A DNA stretch of 64,000 bases from the NCBI GenBank assembly GCA_944548615.1, contig OX155973.1:4001921-4065920 (forward strand), in the 5' to 3' direction. This DNA is from Micropterix aruncella. Lineage: Eukaryota > Arthropoda > Insecta > Lepidoptera > Micropterigidae. The notes under the pieces were generated by a model. That model did not search any database and was not told the origin of the DNA. It saw only the letters and a list, made by a program, of their open reading frames with translations. Shown here piece after piece: positions 30,696 to 42,862 of the stretch; position 1 is the first letter of the stretch; every line of letters starts with the position of its first letter. The position numbers were made by a program, and so were the translations under genes.

Positions 30696-30801
30696 GTAAA
30701 TCTTGAAATTTTGTAAAGGCCAGATTCTTTCTCTTCTTTAACTCTCAACCCTACTCCAATTAATACGTTCGCAAGCAATATGACTTTTTTGTGGTTTCTA
30801 G

Positions 30802-31444
30802 GTGGAGGTCTGTGAAAAATCTGCGGTAGAAGTAGATGGCCGTCGACTAGTTAATATAAGTGTTTTTCTTGAAAAATTGAAGAAATTTAGTGGACATAGT
30901 CGTAAATATGGATGCAGCCTTAACAATATGGAAATAATAAATGAAAAAAGAATTGGAATGCTGTCAAAATTTACCGTTAAATGCAATTTTTGCAATGAGA
31001 AAGCAGTAATATCTACTGATGACGATAGTCGACAATCGTTAGATGTAAATATGAGTGCTGTATCCGGTGCGATGGCAATTGGTATCGGTTTTTCACAGAT
31101 GGAGGAGTTTATGGCTGCCGTCGACGTGCCAGTGATGTCCGCCAAATTATATAATAAGAACCACACAGAAGTGTGCAAAAAATGGGTAGAAACTTCTGTG
31201 GAAGCCATGACAGCTGCTGCTGCTGAGGAAAGAGACGCAGCGCTGGCAGAGGGCAGAGTAAGTAAAAACGGGACGGCTATGATCGATGTGATAGTTGATG
31301 GATGTTGGGGAAAGAGATCGTATAGAACCAATTATTCGGCGCTATCAGGAGCAGCAACGATTATTGGTAAAAAATTTGGTAAGGTATTGTTCATGGCTGT
31401 GCGCAACAAATACTGTTGCATTTGTGCTCGGGCACAAAAAAAAA
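30802..31444 (+). CDS. Mutator-like transposase domain, N-terminal part (exon D, first frame)
   Basis: The exon follows the acceptor TTTCTAG and opens with GTG, so it is an internal exon, not a start. The protein has a CNFCNEKA zinc-ribbon-like pair, then NKNHTEVCKKW, the first catalytic aspartate in MIDVIVDGCWGKRSY, and NKYCCICARA. This order matches the Mutator-like transposase domain widespread in arthropod proteins. The frame must change at the A9 run 31436-31444 to continue into the next segment, which carries the second aspartate and the glutamate. The cause could be a 1-bp deletion, an assembly error or -1 slippage at A-AAA-AAA. I cannot tell which from sequence alone. Confidence 0.8.
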
Positions 31445-33404
31445 CACTGCGTCAAGAGAACACTTATGTTTTAAAAATTATACAGGTTCTTCATCAGGTA
31501 TGGAGTCGGACATTCTTGTGGAGGGATTCAAGGAGTCTTTAAAAGCATATGACTTAATTTACGCAAGAATGGTATCCGACGGTGATTCCAGCACGTATTC
31601 GAAAATACTAGAAACAAATCCGTATACTGATCACGTGGTTGAAAAAATAGAATGCCGTAATCATGTTCTAAGAAATTTTTGTTCAAAGTTACGTGCTCTT
31701 ATCACCGATACTAAATATCAACTGTCATTGAGAAAAGCCATAACGCCAGAAAAAGTAATGGCCATGCGTAAAATTGTAACCACTTCCATCAAGCACAACA
31801 ACAACATAAATGTTCCCTTATCAATTAAAATTGAACATTTATATAATGACATAAAAAATGCACCGTATCACGTTTTTGGAAACCATGAAAAGTGTAGAGA
31901 GTACTATTGTTCTGCAGAAAAGACTGGTGAGTCGGATTTGATGTTATCACTTAAAGGCAGCAGTCTATGGCTTCGGGTTATTATGATAACCTGTAACATA
32001 GCTGCACATGCACGTAGCCTTATTCATGACGTTGACAGCAATGTCGTCGAAAGATTCAACGGAATAGTTGCAAAATACATTGGTGGTAAAAGGATCAATT
32101 TTTCAATGAGGCAATCATACCAGGCACGATGTCACGGGGCTGTGGTATCGTTTAACACCAAGTCAGCACTGTATACCTTGCAAAAATCAATGGTGTATAG
32201 ACCAAGTAAATCTGTAAAATATTTTGAGAAAAAGCGTCAACAGAAATCTGCCATCAGTCAACGGTATCTGAGAAAAAAGAACCGCTTGCTTCAATACAGC
32301 TCAAACAAAAAGGACGAAAAACATGGCGTAAATGTATCAAACCCAGATATGTCACAAGAAATTTTTCAAAAAATTCAAGAAGAATTCTTACAAAACTTAC
32401 GGTGCGCTTCTGAAAAACGTGATCAAATTGAAAAAGACACTATCCTCCAGAGAGATTCCAGTGAGTGGCTGCAGCTAAGAAAAAATATGCTGTGTGCTTC
32501 TTCCTTTGGGACCGTAATTAAAAGGAGGGAAAATATTAAAAGTGCCCCACTTGTAAAAAACTTACTAGCACCCAAAAATTTAATTAATATTTCGTCCATT
32601 GAACACGGAATAAAAAATGAAAGAATAGCAATCCAGCAACTGTCAACCCAAGAGAATCTTGCGATTCATCCTTGTGGGCTGTTCATCGACAAAGAATTTT
32701 CATTTTTAGGTGCTACTCCTGACGGGGTCACAGAAGATATGGTTGTGGAAATCAAATGCCCAATTACAGCATTCAAAATGGGTTTAAAACAAGCCATTCA
32801 AAACAAAAAAGTCACGTTCTGGAATATAGTTGATGGTGAATATATCATAAATAAAAAACAGTCATGGTTTTACCAAGTCCAGGGCCAACTCCGAATTACT
32901 GGCAAGGAAAAGTGCTTGTTCGGTCTTTGGACGGGAACACAAAATGCCGTAAAAGTAGAGTATATTAAAAAAGATGACGAGTTTTGGAAAGAACAAATGG
33001 AGATAAAACTGGTACGTTTTTACATTGAATGCTTGCTACCGGAAATAATTGACTCTCGTTTAAATCGAGGCATGGAAATAAAGGAACCGCAGTACATACT
33101 AGACGCCATAAAATTAAATGAACTCAAGAAATCTGCAAAAAACAAAAGTTCCAATGTCATCTTATCTTCCAAGTCAAGTCAGAGCAGTTATAATGATGTA
33201 GAATTAAATTCCGTCTTACCTCAGCTGTCTACTTCGTATGAACCTCTTCCGTCTACCTCATATGAACTTCAGCTGTCTACTTCATATAAACCGCAGCCGC
33301 CTACTTCATATGCAGAAGCATTGCCCATAGTTCAGCAGTATTACAACAGTGACGACGACGACGATGCTCTTGTCGAATCAGTTATCGATTTCAACCAATA
33401 TTAG
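31445..33404 (+). CDS. Mutator-like transposase C-terminal part fused to a YqaJ-type nuclease (exon D, second frame)
   Basis: The frame is open from 31416, but homology starts after the A9 run. The transposase part continues with VSDGDSSTY (second acidic residue), CRNHVLRNF and NVVERFNG (likely catalytic Glu). After a basic linker (about 32220-32340) comes a YqaJ/lambda-exonuclease-like domain: RKNMLCASSFG, EHGIKNER, GATPDGVTEDMVVEIKCP and QVQGQLRIT. These are the PD-(D/E)xK motifs, all intact. The tail has four (S/P)TSY repeats and an acidic DDDDD run before the stop. Cutting-and-pasting plus end-processing activity is inference from domains; a domesticated nuclear gene is equally possible. 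Confidence 0.82.
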
Positions 33405-35939
33405 TGTATTATCCTGTGTGAGGACTTCGCCCACATTCAGTCAACAAAAGAAGCAATTTCTATAGAATCGAAACCGCAAATACGCTCAAATATACACGAG
33501 TCAACTGCAATTGAATTCCAACTAAATTCGGCATTTAATGCACAGTCAACCGATGACTAATGCCATTTCTTCTGATCTATCCAATTTAACAACAATTAAT
33601 TTCCCCCACGCAGTGAACATTGCATCATTCACACGATATAAAACGCAGTACATTCCGATCGATCCATATCATTCCCCTAGTGGACAGTTACCGCAGCTAC
33701 ACATCAATCATCCTCCAGTGAGCACACATCGCGACTACACCTCGTTATCAAGCAATACCTACATTATCCGCGATACCGATCTTCAAGCCTCACTCCGCGA
33801 CTACACAACTACGACATCACCTCGGGCCCACACTACCTACACACCGGCGAAATATCAAATAAGGTTACAAACTGGCAACCGATCACACACCTTCTGAATA
33901 AATACTTCAACTTCAACATCCACGACTTTCAATACGGAGAAAACTTATTGATGAGGACCACCCTTCACTCACGAATAATTGGAGTCAAGTGTAGGGTGGC
34001 CACCCTCACACCTGTATTGGCGGGCAGTCATCAGAAATACTTGTAAAATGCCCCGGCGTATGTTTTGATGATAATGTCCGTGAACACGTCCAGAGATTTA
34101 TTTTTGAATCCGTTATAGCTCGATGTTTTTAGAGAGAGAGAGAGTAGCGAAAGCACATATATTAATATTTGATCATATTTATTAGAGGTTACATTTTATA
34201 TAGACAGAGCGACTTACCCATTTGAACGTGTGAAAGAAGAGTAATTATTAGGTAACAATGCATTTTTTTTATAATAAAATATTTCCACGGTCAATACAAT
34301 AGTGCAAATTATGAAAGACGCGTGTGAAAGACGCGTTTTGATCAATTCTTTGAATTATATTAGTCATCAATATATGCAAATGAAATTACATTTTATAACT
34401 AAAATTGATATGATGTCATAGTGTATGTACACTTGAATTTGTGGTATACGCCACATTACCCACCCCTACTAAACGTTAGTTTTCGCTTAACGGAGAAAAT
34501 TAGAAGAAAACACAACAGAGTAAATATTAACAAATTAGTATTCCGTACGAATGAAATATTGTAAAAATTCATTTAACTCCGCGTAAGTTTGACTTTTGCT
34601 AAGCTTAGATCGTATACACAATATTCAAGAAACTGTTGTAAAACATGTTATAAATTTTAACAAATGAATAACCGTTGCAATACAATGGAAGAAAGAAGTA
34701 CCTACCCTCGTCTAATAAATTACACATTACCTAACACTCAAATTGTTTTTACTTTAGTACCCTGATCGCGTGATCTGCTAAAAGACTACTAACCTTTGAA
34801 CTCTACCTATACCTGTCCCTTTGCTGTTGTCTCTGGGCATTTAAATGTCTATCCATAGATTGCGGATTTTGGATGATTCATGGATAGATCAGGAATTTGC
34901 CATAGCCAAATTCATAACTCAGTTTTATACAAACCTGGGTAATAACTAAAAAAGTAATGCAAATAAGTTAATTATTAAAAAACAAAAAACCCAACTGCGA
35001 AATGTAATCAGTAATGTTGAGTATAATTTTTAATCCACATAAAAGTTATAACTAAGTTGGCAAACACTTAAATTTCACATGGTATATGGGTAACCGAAAG
35101 CTTAAAAGAAGGTTTTGTAATATATATGGTAAATAAGGTATCCAAATTTTGAATATGTAATAATTTTTTGAGCTCTACACTGAGTAGAATAATCAATATA
35201 GCTATAAAATGGTAGACGGCTGGGTATCCGTTAAGAAATTGGGAGACAATTTAGATCCCCAGCTGATTGCCTAAGCTAATCCGATAGCTGAACCTAATGA
35301 TATTTAAATTATGCTTTATATAAATAAACTGTCTGTAAATTTATATAATATAATATATAAATAAACTGTCTGTAAGGATCCCATATAAAATGTTGCTCTA
35401 AATCGCCAGCTTGATTGTCAATTGTCAGTTGACTAGGCTCTTTCCATTCTAATAATAGATGAAATGAAAAATGTAGGTGACATTTTTGTAGAGAATTTTA
35501 TAAACTTTACTTTTTACATAAGACTTAATTCCGATATCGCTTAAGTTAGCGAGATATTAGCGAAAAACTGATTCGGGGCGCATTTTTTCCAATATGGCGG
35601 CTCGAGCACAACAAAAAGAGTAGGGGATTTTTAGTATGTTTAACACTACGCATCAAAGAACATCTATGCCAAGTTTCAAACTACATATTACTTACTAACT
35701 ATTTAACTATAGGGCTGTCTCTGATGATTCGTCAACGCCGGATTTATATTGGTCAAACCCTACAAATTTGACCCTGCCTATTTCTTAGCGTGTCCGCCCA
35801 TATCGGATATTTTTCTTAGGTCTCATGTCGCCCTAATCGTCAATCGTGCCTAACGATTGATTAGCTTCAATCGTAATCATGACTAAAAAATGTGGTTGAT
35901 TTTGTCGACAGCGGTCAACTTCAAGTTTTGCAAGTTTTT
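33405..35939. other. intergenic DNA downstream of the transposase-nuclease gene
   Basis: 33405-33960 is less AT-rich and Thr/Ser/His-codon-like. It holds a 119-codon open frame at 33538-33897 without recognisable motifs and could be 3' untranslated sequence. (GA)n lies at 34131-34145. 35730-35830 carries the inverted copy of the AAAATATCCGATATGGGCGG repeat. No other gene is supported. Confidence 0.45.
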
Positions 35940-36105
35940 CGTCGGTCGGTCGGTCGGACGTTTAGTCGGTCAGTCGGTCAATCGGTCGCTCGGTCGGTTG
36001 GTCGGTCGGCCGGCCTGTCGGTCGGTCGGTAGGTAAGTTGGTCGGTCGGTCAGTTGGTCGGCCGATCGGTCGGTGGGCCGGTCGACCGGCGACCGACCGG
36101 CGAAA
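35940..36105. repeat. degenerate (CGGT)n microsatellite
   Basis: About 165 bp consist of CGGT/TGGT/CAGT tetramers with many substitutions, ending in CGACCGACCGG. It encodes an artificial Arg-Pro-Thr-Asp repeat on the minus strand. The 3' end inverts into ACCGACCGG, so it could fold. Confidence 0.9.
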
Positions 36106-37130
36106 CTCGTGAGAATCTAAGTAGTCAACCAATAGATATAATAGAAAGAATTGTCGGGTTTGCATCTAAAGAGCGACTTAGTCATGATTGACGATTGAGA
36201 ATGACTAACGAATAATTGATTTAGTCATCATTATTTCAATCGTGATTAGCCACGACTAAATTAGTCGTGACTAAATTAATCATTACGAATTAGTTGATTG
36301 AAAAAATTATTTGATTGACCCCAAAATATCAATAAAAACAGTATTAAACAGTAGCAAATAGCTGAGACTATGACTATATTGAAGAAGAAGAACCCACTGG
36401 CTACAAAACCTCGTTGAATGGTTCAACTCAAGCACCTCCGAGTTGTTCCGCGCCGCAACATCACGGACCCAAGTGGCCATAATGACCGCCAACCTCCGAT
36501 AGGAGATGGCAGTTTAAGAAGAAGATGACTATATAAAATTAGTACATTTATTTATTTATTTATTTTAGTAAGAATTAATTACTATAAAACATTGATTTGC
36601 TAACAAAAATAACAGGAACCGCATGGCAAAACCTTAACCTTTTGCTTATTTGATTCTGTCACCCAACTGGGACTAGCCCGTTCTAGGGTGGTCAGGACTT
36701 TAATATTACAATCAAGTTTTCTTGATTGCTTAAAAATGTACAAGTTTTAGTAAAAAGCTAATAACACTAAATTGCCCTAAAGTGTGGTCTTCAAAATAAT
36801 AATAATAATAATTAAAAAAATATTCTTTTTATTAAAAGATAATATAATAAATTAAATTAAATTTCATTACATATTCGGCAATAATATAAAATGCGATTAA
36901 ATAAAGTTATATGTGAGAAAAGAAAGAAAAAGTCATAAATATTTAATATATGATATAAAAATAGGATTTAATATAAAATTATCTAATCAAAAAAAGTACA
37001 ATTTATTGACAAAATTATATATAACAACAAAGTCAAATTTTTTTTGGTAGTTAGTTCAATGTATAATCAACATACATGTTCAATGTATAATCAGTATAAT
37101 CAACATACATGTTTAAAAATATGTTAATAA
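36106..37130. other. AT-rich DNA, no gene seen
   Basis: It contains (ATTT)n near 36545-36565 and an (ATA)n patch near 36800. It may include the 3' untranslated part of the adjacent minus-strand CR1-like element. Confidence 0.45.
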
Positions 37131-37134
37131 TTTG

Positions 37135-39120
37135 TGCACCTAAGTTTTATTAAACTATTATTTCTAACATTTGATGTATGGTTAGGCTGTCATGATTCGA
37201 TAACCATTTCTTTAATTTATTTTTGAATTCCCTAAATGTCAAATTCATTTTTATTTCCATATTGATCAGATTGTAAAATCTCGGCGCAATGAAAGAGTAA
37301 TGTCTTGCCCACTACGGTCGTCCGCATCGCCAGTGCGGGCGAGCGCTCAGTGCCAGCGCGTCTTTCGGGCGACAGCGCTGCGGGTGAATGATTTTTATTG
37401 GCTAAACTTTTAAGCCGTGACCCCGCCTATTTATCGGCGGGTTCGCCCAATTTCGATATTTTTCTGAGGTATCATGTCGCCTTAACATATTTTTATTTAC
37501 TAAAAGTTTTATCATTCTACGTTGCAAATTAAATATTTTATCTATATATGTGCGAAAAGTACGACCAAATGAAGTGAGAGCATAGCTCAGTACTGCATCA
37601 GCGAGGGCATGATATACTAAGCGTAATGTTGGTTTATCTACAATATACTGAAGATGATTAAACTTATATAGCACCCATCTCAATTTATTACATATATTAT
37701 TCACGTGCAAGCCCCAATTCATGCTACAATCTATCGTTAGACCCAGATATTTATACTCTTTTACAAATTCAATTTTTTTACAGTCAGTACAATTTATTTT
37801 AAAATTATGCAGACATTCATATGAGTGACCAGTTATATTAATGCTATTCCTTGGTTTTTGGATATACGGTGAATGTACAAGCATACATTTTGTTTTGCTT
37901 ATATTTAGTATTATGCCGTTGTCGTGGGACCATTTTAACACATTTTCAAAATCATTCTGGATTTTATTTTGAATATTATCCATATCCCTATCCGCGTACA
38001 TCATACACGTATCATCAGCATACATATAGCATGTACAGTCTTTCACAACATTTGTCATACTGTTCACGTGCATTATGTACCCGACAGGTCCAAACACCGA
38101 GCCAGTTGGGACACCAGTTCTCACTTTTGCCTCTGATCCGACCGTGCCATTCACCATGGTACACAGTGATCTACCATGCAAATAACTTTGAAGCCAATCG
38201 TTCACAGGACCACGGATACCACATTCATGCATAGCTTGAACAAGCTGTCCGTGGTCCAGCGTATCAAACGCTTTCTTAAAATCAATAAACAAGATAACTA
38301 CATATTTTTTATCATTTAAATGCTGATTAATGTCATCTGTGAATTTACTTAACGCCGTTGCTGTGCTGCGAGCTTTACGAAAACCATATTGCGTATCAGA
38401 TATTATTTGATTCTTTTCCAAAAAGTTGCTTATCCTATGGACTATTATTTTTTCAGTAATTTTATTGATAGCTGACAGTATGGCTATAGGCCTATAATTT
38501 GAATACTCTAAGTGGTTACCATGCTTATAAATCGGTCGTATGATTGCCTGTTTTAGATTGCTCGGATAAACCCCTTATTTCACACACATATTAACAAATT
38601 TTGCTAGAATAGGACTTATTTCATCACAAATATATTTTAAATCCTGAATTCTTATTTTGTCTATTCCAGGAGCTTTTTTACATTTCATTTCAGTGATAAT
38701 TTTATGTATGTCATTTCCTGTTACTCTTTGAAAATAAAAAGATATATCACACGGCGTTACATAGGAAAATCTATAAAAAATTTAACGCTACAATGATGTT
38801 TAATTTTTTCAATTTCCTCTGTAAACGTTTTTGAAAAATTTGTACATATGTTATTAATAGTGTCAGTTTTTCCAAGATGTCTCATCACGACCTCGTCTAT
38901 ATTAGCTTTGCAATTGCCTAACCAGCTATTTACAACACTCCAAACCTTTCTCAGATCCCCCTCACAATTTTTTAGTTCTTCTTGACGATGTTTATTTTTA
39001 GCTTTAAGTAAAAGTTTATTTAATCTATTTCTGTACCTCGTATACTCAAGTCTATATGTCATATTTCCAGGACTAGCTTTCCATTTCCTAAAGAGCTCAT
39101 CCCTGCCTTCTATCATTTTT
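37135..39120 (-). pseudogene. CR1-like LINE ORF2, 5'-truncated and interrupted
   Basis: On the minus strand the order is a linker segment (38757-39116), reverse transcriptase motifs KKAPGIDKIR, NYRPIAILSAINKI, FIDFKKAFDTLDH, GVPTGSVFGP and YMYADDTCMMY (YADD), KYLGLTID and a C-terminal tail (RHYSFIAPRFYNLINMEIK at about 37250-37310). An in-frame stop interrupts the region at about 38578. The endonuclease domain is gone. About 175 bp of unrelated DNA (37312-37487) splits the C-terminal tail from the rest. GVPTG replaces the usual GVPQG. The copy cannot be active. Confidence 0.85.
37312..37487. mobile_element. short insertion within the CR1-like relic
   Basis: The segment runs from CACTACGGTCGTCCGC to GGTATCATGTCGCC and ends at TTAA. 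Its right part (CGGCGGGTTCGCCCAATTTC, GGTATCATGTCGCC) resembles 35800-35840 and 24730-24790. It contains a CGCCGATAAATAGGCGG-type hairpin. The family is unknown. Confidence 0.5.
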
Positions 39121-40975
39121 AGTAACTTATTATCGACCCTTTATCGACCCTTATTATCGACCCTTTATTATATTATATTATTTAGAAGTGTGTGGTATTG
39201 TTAGAATCGTTATGTCATCCCCCACATGAGTGTCATATGGTATCTAAATGTCAAATAAATAATTGTCCGAATGTCAATAAATTAAGGTAAATATATCGTG
39301 TTTGGTATCATATGACAGGTCTGATTGAAGACATTCCGAAAAAAATAAATCTCTCTATTTGAATAAATACATAAAACACACATATTAATAATTGTAAAAC
39401 ACATAAAATCATTGTCCAAATATCAATACATTATGATAAATACATCCTGTTTATTATCAAATAAAAGGTATGTTCAAAGGTGCTTTTCTGCAGGAACATT
39501 TATTTTTCTAACAATTACAAATACTTGTTTCTAATAATAATAAATCCACGTTTGTACCGGCAGTCATGTTCTTAAATTGTGTATATATTCGCGTCTTATA
39601 TCGGGTAGCGACATAAGCGTTGTCAGAAATATTTAATGGCCCGCTTGCCGGTGCGATCGTGTTTTGTTTGTATACACTTCTATTCTACACTTTGACAGCC
39701 CACAAGGGGGCCGGAAAAGGGGTCACATCATTTCGAAGGCCTCTACATGATTAAGGGGGGGGGGGGGGGTTAGAAGTCCAAAAAAAGATGTTTTTTAACC
39801 CAAACTTAAAATCTGACCATGAATCTTTTATATCCATTTGATTTGATTGTTGGTTGACTGGAAATATTGTTATGTCGCAATAAGTGCGCCATTTTACCTT
39901 CTTTTAATTGTGCAATAAAGAGTTTTTCATTCATTAACATTTGAAAGATAAAAATATTTTTGTAATTGTAAATTAAACTGTTTTTGAGATATTGAATTGC
40001 AAATGTTTCTAACGCTGCTAAAATGACAGTATCTGTTTGCGCCAGTAATAGCTAGCGTAATTTTGCCTGAAACAATAAAAATAAATAATAATTTTTACAT
40101 ATGTGTTTTGTAGATGAACTAAAAGAAATAGCTTTTTTATCATTTTTCAAAGATTTAAAGAAATAAAATAGTTTTTCGCCTCATAACTAGTAAAAAATAT
40201 ATATATTTTTTTGTTTTTTTTTTCGTATCTTTCAATTATTTTTTGGAACAACTCGATCCGAAAGTCGTTTTTTTTTATCACCGGAGCAATACTGGAAAAT
40301 ATGGTTTTGATGAAAACGCGTTTAAAGTTTTCTTTAAAGGAAAGTAGTAAGGTTTTTTACACTTTCAGCTATCTGAGACTATTAGCTATTCCAGAGGTAA
40401 AAGATTCACTATTAGATTTCAAATTTATTTTTTTATTAAAAACATAAAAAAACATGTTTTTCCAGTCGTCTCTAAACCAGGCTTTCGCCGTAATCCGGCG
40501 CTGAGTGAATGCTGCGCTTTAGGTAAACGCTTCGCCGGTTCGCGACGTATAGGACCAGGACCCCGACGCAAATGGAAACACCCAACCAGCTGCATTTAAT
40601 CGCCCGGGAAAAGTCGAATAGTGGAATGAAAAGCTCCCCAATCTCCCCTAGTGACGTTTAATCCCGGATTGAGAGCAAAGTTGCCATGCCGTGGCTGCCT
40701 GAAATACCGGGAAAATCCCTAAATACCACAGAAGACGCGGCAGCTATTCACTAACAATAATTATTCGCCAAGCCTGTAGTACATATTTTATTTCTTTATT
40801 ATTTCAGAGTAAAAGATAACGGTTTTTGGAATTTCTTTAACGTAATTACAAATATTTACAAAACTTGTATATCAAAGCATAAATTATATAGCGTATTATT
40901 TTGCGTAAAAAGTTGTACTACGCTTTGGCAGATAGGATTTTAGTACGATACGCAACGTGTAGATAGCACAACTAG
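39121..40975. other. AT-rich DNA, no gene seen
   Basis: 39180-39330 repeats the GTTAGAATCGTTATGTCATC phrase seen near 4150 and 28970. A G run lies at 39757-39770. 40470-40740 is locally GC-richer (CGGCGCTGAGTGAATGC, AATCCCGGATTGAGAGC) and may be a degraded element. No gene is supported. Confidence 0.45.
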
Positions 40976-41230
40976 AGCTGTTAACTGTAACGGGCGAACC
41001 CGTCACCTCAGGAAGTTTTAACGAAATATGATCATTCTATTTCCCGTGGTGTCCCGAAATAAGCGCAGAAGACTTAGGACAAAACAGTCGACCGTCAAGC
41101 GCCGCCACATGCCCGTAAGAGGCCAACGCCTTATCCGCGAGATAGCCAGACACTCACGCCCTACTTCCAGATTACTCCGGTCTCTCGACTGGTTACTAGT
41201 TCGAGTAAGGTCAGCAACCACCCCCGCTCT
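40975..41230 (+). repeat. dispersed repeat, GGGCGAACCCGTC family, copy 2
   Basis: It begins GAGCTGTTAACTGTAACGGG and CGAACCCGTCACCTCAGGAA, then continues with the CCAACGCCTTATCCGCGAGA block shared with 1165, 45940 and 56791. The terminal 45 bp reappear inverted at about 44377-44422, so this copy could be the left end of a 3.4 kb element (40975-44422). Confidence 0.65.
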
Positions 41231-42092
41231 ATAGGAAACAGTACTGCTTCCAGACTCCCCCGACTGTTAGTCAGAATGCACAATCGATTGGCTTACGCGC
41301 ACGGTGCGCAGACCGTCCAGGAGCGCTAGAAGATTGACTCCTAGGGTAAACTAGCCCTAAGGCCAGAGTCCTACCCGGGCTCGCGCTTCATGAGTGGAAG
41401 CCGCCGGATGTGTGTTGACCAGTGAGTGTGACCGACTCTGAACAAATGGGTCTTCGTGGCCAACTCAGCAAGAGCCCATTAGCTCACATGCGTGGGTGCA
41501 GATAGCACACACAGTTAAACACATTGATTAATCTTCTCTTATGTTCAATATGGCGGCGATCGTGGTATATCAGTATAGCGCCGCACTATAGATGGCGCTT
41601 TAAACACGCCTATACGGTATCCTATCTGGAAATAATATAATATAAGAAATGATTTTTGATTCATAACTCTTATTATTTTAATATTATATAATATTAATAA
41701 TAATTTCATGTGTTTGCTTGGTGATTCTGGTGTTAGGTTTGTAATTCACATTTTTAAATTTGTTTGTTGTCAAATCGAAGACTATTGCGGTTGTTTGACA
41801 TCTTTATGTAGAGTGAGATTTATTTATGAAATTAATATTCATATTAAATCAGTTCTAGGCTACTTGTCGGGAAATTCTTGTGGTGACACAAGGGATTTTT
41901 TATTAGATTTACTTACAGTAACCAGTCAAAAATAAGTAGCATGACGATATAGCTGATCGGGAAGCCTTCAGACCTGTTTGCCGCTCACCGCTATAAGGGG
42001 CTCTCTAGACGATCAAGCATGCTTGTCAAGCATCGCGTCGCGGGCTGGGAAGGGGTCGTAAACCGCATAAAATATGCAAACATTTTTTTTGT

Positions 42093-42219
42093 ATATTTAC
42101 CAAAAATGCCTAATTTTGTAGTTTATACCAGGGAATCACGTCATTCATCAATCAAATACGTCTTATTAACCTGACTTCCTGGTATACAACTACAAAATTA
42201 GGCATTTATGGTAAATATT
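42093..42219. repeat. short inverted-repeat element
   Basis: Arms of about 36 bp (TATTTACCAAAAATGCCTAA at the left, ATTAGGCATTTATGGTAAAT at the right) flank a 55-bp spacer. It lies directly inside the left terminal repeat of the larger element. Confidence 0.75.
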
Positions 42220-42862
42220 AACCCTTCGAGTAGCGGCATTATTTCCTGGCAGACTGCGGCCATTTATTGGTGGAATTTCTCGCAATATCGCCGAAACCAC
42301 AAAAAGTACTATAACTATGGAACTACTATAGCAATCATAAAGAGAATAACTGTGCAATGATTGCATTGAAATTTCGTATATGGAATATTGAAATCTCATT
42401 TTGTAAAACAATTAGATAATTATGAATAAATATGAGGAAATCGAAAAAGTGAAAAAACTTGGCATTTTTAACTTGTACTTGTGTTACGGAAAAACACGGT
42501 ACCCTAATTAGAAATTGTAAATACTATCGTGATCTTTATTAGATTCTATATCAGAGGTAATATTTCGTTTTGCTTATTTACATAAAAAAAATGTTTAGAT
42601 ATTAGCTCATAAAAAGCAATATATTTTTTTATGATTTCTCGAAAAAAACATGATGATGTTTGACAATGGAATTTTACCAGAAATATTCGCGAAATGGCGA
42701 GCGAAATTATTCTAGCGGCCGTCTATGTATCTATAGTAATAATGAGATATTTGGTATGAATTTTAGGATGCGTTCGAATTAGAAAATAATATTACTGTGC
42801 GCTCCGGGAGCTGTTCTGATGTGCAACCAAATTTGGTCGTTATGTAGTCGAAGGGTTTAAAA
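42219..42862. mobile_element. TTAA-flanked non-autonomous element, copy 1 (piggyBac-like MITE)
   Basis: The left end TTAACCCTTCGAGTA and right end TAGTCGAAGGGTTTAA are inverted and sit on TTAA, the piggyBac target. Internal sequence (CAATGATTGCATTGAAATTT, AACAATTAGATAATTATGAA) recurs inverted at 63285-63360. No transposase is encoded. Confidence 0.7.

Larger units (their letters stand above)
30374..30731 (+). repeat. tandem duplication of a 179-bp exon-containing unit
   Basis: Copies 30374-30552 and 30553-30731 are almost identical. Each contains the acceptor, an 84-bp open exon and the donor GTAAAT. The visible differences are AAATGTAATAATG versus AAATATAATAATG and TTTTTAGAG versus TTTTCAGAG at the acceptor. 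High identity suggests a recent event. Confidence 0.92.

Noticed and set aside
30798..31331. Minus-strand 177-codon frame opposite the transposase exon
   Set aside because: It has no motifs, and the plus strand carries conserved catalytic motifs and splice sites.
35962..36165. A 67-codon Arg/Pro/Thr/Asp repeat protein
   Set aside because: It is the translation of the CGGT microsatellite.
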